7,887 nt of DNA, from NCBI RefSeq assembly GCF_046044395.1, contig NZ_JBJUSG010000146.1, forward strand, positions 1 through 7,887. Reading direction: 5' to 3'. A program made the position numbers and the translations under genes. The notes beneath the pieces are model-generated. The model saw only the letters and a list, made by a program, of their open reading frames with translations, was not told the origin of the DNA and did not search any database. This DNA comes from Magnetominusculus dajiuhuensis. Lineage in GTDB: Bacteria > Nitrospirota > Thermodesulfovibrionia > Thermodesulfovibrionales > Magnetobacteriaceae. Of the stretch, positions 5,644 through 7,887 are shown in pieces. Position 1 is the stretch's first letter, and each line of letters opens with the position of its first letter.

Positions 5644-5967
5644 ATGATGTCAGGAAAGCTGTTGTTGGCGTTCATAATAGTGCTTCTGGCCGCCGCGAGT
5701 TGCTTCGCCGCCTATGAGACGGACAGTTGCCACGACCTTTATGACATATACGGCGGCTGCTTCAAACAAGGGAAGGCAATAGCCAAAATAAAGTGCAAGG
5801 CCCTCGCCGATGAACTATGGCAACATTTTCTTGACAAGGCGACAACCCCAAAGGAAGAGCAAATCTCTGGCGCGGTTGCCGATATTTGCGAGGATGGCTG
5901 TCTTGACGCCATAGAAAAGGGCGAGCCTCTTTCTATTCATTCCTTCAGAGAGCAGTACTGTAAATAA
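5644..5967 (+). CDS. Small secreted six-cysteine protein of unknown function, 107 aa
   Basis: I do not recognise a family. The N-terminus is a clear Sec signal peptide (K5, hydrophobic 6-18, likely cleavage after A22 or A23 in SCFAA-YETD). The mature part, about 84 residues, has six cysteines (29, 39, 51, 82, 86, 106), which suggests up to three disulfides in the periplasm or outside. Spacing is C-x9-C-x11-C-x30-C-x3-C-x19-C, and the sequence looks helical and mixed-charge. C20 in AAASC also fits a loose lipobox, so a lipoprotein is possible. A very strong AGGAGGAGG precedes two consecutive ATG codons (5644 and 5647), and either may be used. proS follows after 18 nt, so the two share a transcript. 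No link to tRNA charging is evident. Confidence 0.78.
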   Translation: MMSGKLLLAFIIVLLAAASCFAAYETDSCHDLYDIYGGCFKQGKAIAKIKCKALADELWQHFLDKATTPKEEQISGAVADICEDGCLDAIEKGEPLSIHSFREQYCK

Positions 5968-5985
5968 TATTGTAAGGAGAGCGCA

Positions 5986-7695
5986 ATGCGATATTCGAAG
6001 TTACTAATCCCGACACTCAAGGAAACCCCCTCCGAGGCTGAGGCCATTAGCCATATACTGATGATTCGCGGCGGGTACATCAGGCAGCTTGCCGCCGGGT
6101 TGTATATCTCGCTGCCCTTGTTTGTGCGGGTAATGGAAAAGATAAACACGATAATCCGGCAGGAGATGAGCAGAATCGGGGCGCAGGAGCTGTCCATGCC
6201 CGTGCTGCACCCGGCCGAGGTGTGGCAGAAGACCGGCAGATGGGATGCTATCGGCGATGAGATGTTTCGCCTTAAAGACAGGACAGACCGCGATATGTGC
6301 CTTGCCATGACGCACGAGGAGATAATGACATGGCTTGCGGCAAAGGAACTGCGCTCATATCGGGATTTGCCCCAGATGTGGTATCAGATTCAGACGAAAC
6401 TGCGCGACGAGGCCCGCCCCAAAAGCGGCATTCTGCGCACGCGGGAATTCATAATGAAAGATAGTTACAGTTTTGACGCCGATGAGGCCGGGCTGAATGA
6501 GAGCTATAAGCTGCACGCGGCGGCCTATCACAGGATATTTGCCCGCTGCGGCTTACTATTTTATCAGGTAGAGTCTGACCCCGGCATGATGGGCGGCACT
6601 ACGGCTCACGAGTTCATGGCCCCAAGCGACGCCGGTGAGGACGAAATTGCCCTGTGTGGCAGGTGCGGCTATGCGGCGAATGTGGAGCTTGCCGTCAGTG
6701 TACCGCCTGAGCATCCCACTGTTGACATGCCATTTGAGGAGGTCTATACGCCGGACAAGAAATCTGTCAACGAGGTATCTGAGTTTCTCAAACTACCGCC
6801 TCATAGTTTTATTAAGAGCCTGCTTCTCATTGCAAAAGACGGCGAAAAAAATATTCCAGTGCTTGCCCTTTTGCGCGGAGACGAGGAGCTGCACGAGTTG
6901 AAGACCCAGCGCGCAATAGGCCGACAGTACAGACCGGCGCACAAAGAGGAAATCGTTGAGATTCTCGGCGTTGAGGCCGGGTTTATAGGCCCGGTAAATA
7001 TGATAAATAAAGAAATCCGAGTAATCGCCTCAACAACGCTTAAAAAAGGCCTCTACGTAAGCGGCGCCAATAAAAAGGACTACCATATTAAGGGCATAAA
7101 CCCGGATGTTCATTTTCAGGCGGAGTGGCACGACATCCGCGTGATAAAAGAAGACGAAAGGTGTGTGATTTGCGGCGCGCCGTTGAAAATCCGAAAGGTA
7201 ATCGAGATAGGCAATATCTTTAAACTGGGAACAAAATACTCCGTGCCGCTTAACGCCGTATATCTGAACAAGGACGGGATTGAAGTCCCAATAATAATGG
7301 GGAGCTATGGCATAGGGCCGGCAAGGGTGGCGGCGGCGGCGATTGAGCAAAACAACGACGAAAACGGCATCATCTGGCCAGTGTCCATAGCCCCGTTTAC
7401 GGTGCTGATACTGCCGTTAAACATCAGCGACGAGGAGACAGTAAAAACGGCTGATTTGATCTGTGCCGCCCTGAAGTCAAAGGGGATAGACTTTTTGATA
7501 GACGATAGGGACACCCGCCCGGGGATAAAATTTAAAGACGCCGATTTGACAGGCATACCGTATCAGATAATCATAGGGGCGAAAAACCTCAAAGACGGCC
7601 TCGTCGAGATAAAAAACAGGCGGACGAAAGAGACGGTCAAAGTGCCGCCGGACAACGCCGCTGAAAATATCAGCAGATTGACGGCTGTAATGTGA
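5986..7695 (+). CDS. proS: Prolyl-tRNA synthetase, bacterial type
   Basis: Charges tRNA-Pro with proline. The class II catalytic core is split by the bacterial insertion (editing) domain. The N-terminus MRYSKLLIPTLKETPSEAEAISHILMIRGG...AAGLYISLPL is diagnostic, and motif 2 spans about 133-164 (YQIQTKLRDEARPKSG, then FIMKDSYSFD). The insertion domain (about 224-406) removes mischarged Ala-tRNA-Pro in this family and has FIKSLLLIAK with K277 at the position of the editing lysine. It is bracketed by CxxC pairs at 224/227 and 393/396. Motif 3 is MGSYGIGPARVAAAAIEQ (438-455). The anticodon-binding domain is about 470-569. Length 569 aa, against 572 in E. coli. AAGGAG (5974-5979) is 6 nt before the ATG. 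It is second in the operon after the six-Cys gene. Confidence 0.98.
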   Translation: MRYSKLLIPTLKETPSEAEAISHILMIRGGYIRQLAAGLYISLPLFVRVMEKINTIIRQEMSRIGAQELSMPVLHPAEVWQKTGRWDAIGDEMFRLKDRTDRDMCLAMTHEEIMTWLAAKELRSYRDLPQMWYQIQTKLRDEARPKSGILRTREFIMKDSYSFDADEAGLNESYKLHAAAYHRIFARCGLLFYQVESDPGMMGGTTAHEFMAPSDAGEDEIALCGRCGYAANVELAVSVPPEHPTVDMPFEEVYTPDKKSVNEVSEFLKLPPHSFIKSLLLIAKDGEKNIPVLALLRGDEELHELKTQRAIGRQYRPAHKEEIVEILGVEAGFIGPVNMINKEIRVIASTTLKKGLYVSGANKKDYHIKGINPDVHFQAEWHDIRVIKEDERCVICGAPLKIRKVIEIGNIFKLGTKYSVPLNAVYLNKDGIEVPIIMGSYGIGPARVAAAAIEQNNDENGIIWPVSIAPFTVLILPLNISDEETVKTADLICAALKSKGIDFLIDDRDTRPGIKFKDADLTGIPYQIIIGAKNLKDGLVEIKNRRTKETVKVPPDNAAENISRLTAVM

Positions 7696-7701
7696 AATTA
7701 T

Positions 7702-7726
7702 TATAAAGGCTATGGGAATCTTTATA
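7702..7726. repeat. Short AT-rich inverted repeat after proS
   Basis: TATAAAG (7702-7708) and CTTTATA (7720-7726) form a perfect 7-bp stem with an 11-nt loop starting 7 nt after the proS stop. There is no T-tract behind it, so it is a weak terminator candidate at best. It could instead protect the mRNA 3' end. The rest of 7696-7853 is AT-rich, with no ORF or RNA gene that I can support. Confidence 0.35.
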
Positions 7727-7853
7727 TGAACTGTACCACTAAAACCCTTAGTTTATCGCCGTATATTAATGCCTCATTTTTACGGTTATTAAGTATATCA
7801 CTTTCACAGCATTATTTGTGTCACTGTTTATAGTAACGTAAGCGTCAAGAAAA

Positions 7854-7872
7854 CCCCATCTTTACAGTGGGG
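7854..7872. repeat. GC-stem hairpin at right edge: minus-strand terminator or IS200/IS605-type end
   Basis: CCCCA (7854-7858) and TGGGG (7868-7872) form a 5-bp stem with a 9-nt loop. Read on the minus strand it is followed by TTTTCTTG, which would suit an intrinsic terminator for a gene entering from beyond the right edge. The surroundings (AAGCGTCAAGAAAACCCC...GGGGGTAG) also resemble the subterminal palindromes of IS200/IS605 elements and TnpB-associated RNA ends. No transposase coding is present in the window, so neither reading can be confirmed. Confidence 0.3.
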
Positions 7873-7887
7873 GTAGCAGATGTCATA

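Noticed and set aside
7759..7785. CCGTA/TACGG inverted repeat as the proS terminator
   Set aside because: A 5-bp stem with a 17-nt loop followed by only TTATT; too weak to support.

Overview
The window reads as an ordinary bacterial chromosome segment with compact, mostly coding DNA. The gene content points to a Gram-negative-type bacterium: phosphatidylethanolamine synthesis (Psd, PssA), a bacterial-type prolyl-tRNA synthetase with an insertion domain, leucine synthesis, and a monocluster ferredoxin of the kind common in anaerobes. The psd-pssA-leuA order is one I associate with Nitrospirota and deltaproteobacterial-type lineages. That placement is inference from gene order, not a phylogenetic result.

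Layout. (1) Bases 1-191 hold no certain gene. On the minus strand there is a possible 46-codon Cys-containing ORF (27-167) whose stop overlaps, as ATGA, a possible start running off the left edge. On the plus strand there is a good promoter-like sequence (75-103). (2) Bases 192-1543 are a tightly packed plus-strand trio: a DUF3553/Tudor-like small protein, an O6-alkylguanine-DNA alkyltransferase (Ogt) and a SprT-like zinc metalloprotease. It ends at a strong hairpin (1559-1585) shared with the convergent gene. (3) Bases 1584-2557 are a minus-strand pair, ferredoxin then SAM methyltransferase, joined by an ATGA overlap. An extended -10 lies so close to the ferredoxin ATG that the mRNA is probably leaderless. 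(4) Bases 2624-5543 are a minus-strand operon, psd-pssA-leuA, with overlapping stops and starts. (5) Bases 5544-5643 are a divergent promoter region with two dyad-symmetric sites. (6) Bases 5644-7695 are a plus-strand pair, a small secreted six-cysteine protein of unknown function and proS. (7) Bases 7696-7887 are AT-rich non-coding DNA with short inverted repeats. One of these, at the right edge, resembles a terminator or an IS200/IS605-type end.

How the genes work together. Psd and PssA are consecutive steps from CDP-diacylglycerol to phosphatidylethanolamine. LeuA commits 2-oxoisovalerate to leucine, so its place in the lipid operon is a shared-expression arrangement rather than a single pathway. 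Ogt and the SprT-like protease both suggest handling of damaged DNA (alkylated guanine, DNA-protein crosslinks), and DUF3553 has the SH3/Tudor-like fold expected of an adaptor. A small repair operon is therefore a reasonable inference. I see no clear new defence system, CRISPR array, RNA gene or intact mobile element. The most interesting unknowns are the six-Cys secreted protein with its dyad-bearing promoter, the DUF3553-Ogt-SprT trio, and the leaderless ferredoxin coupled to a methyltransferase.
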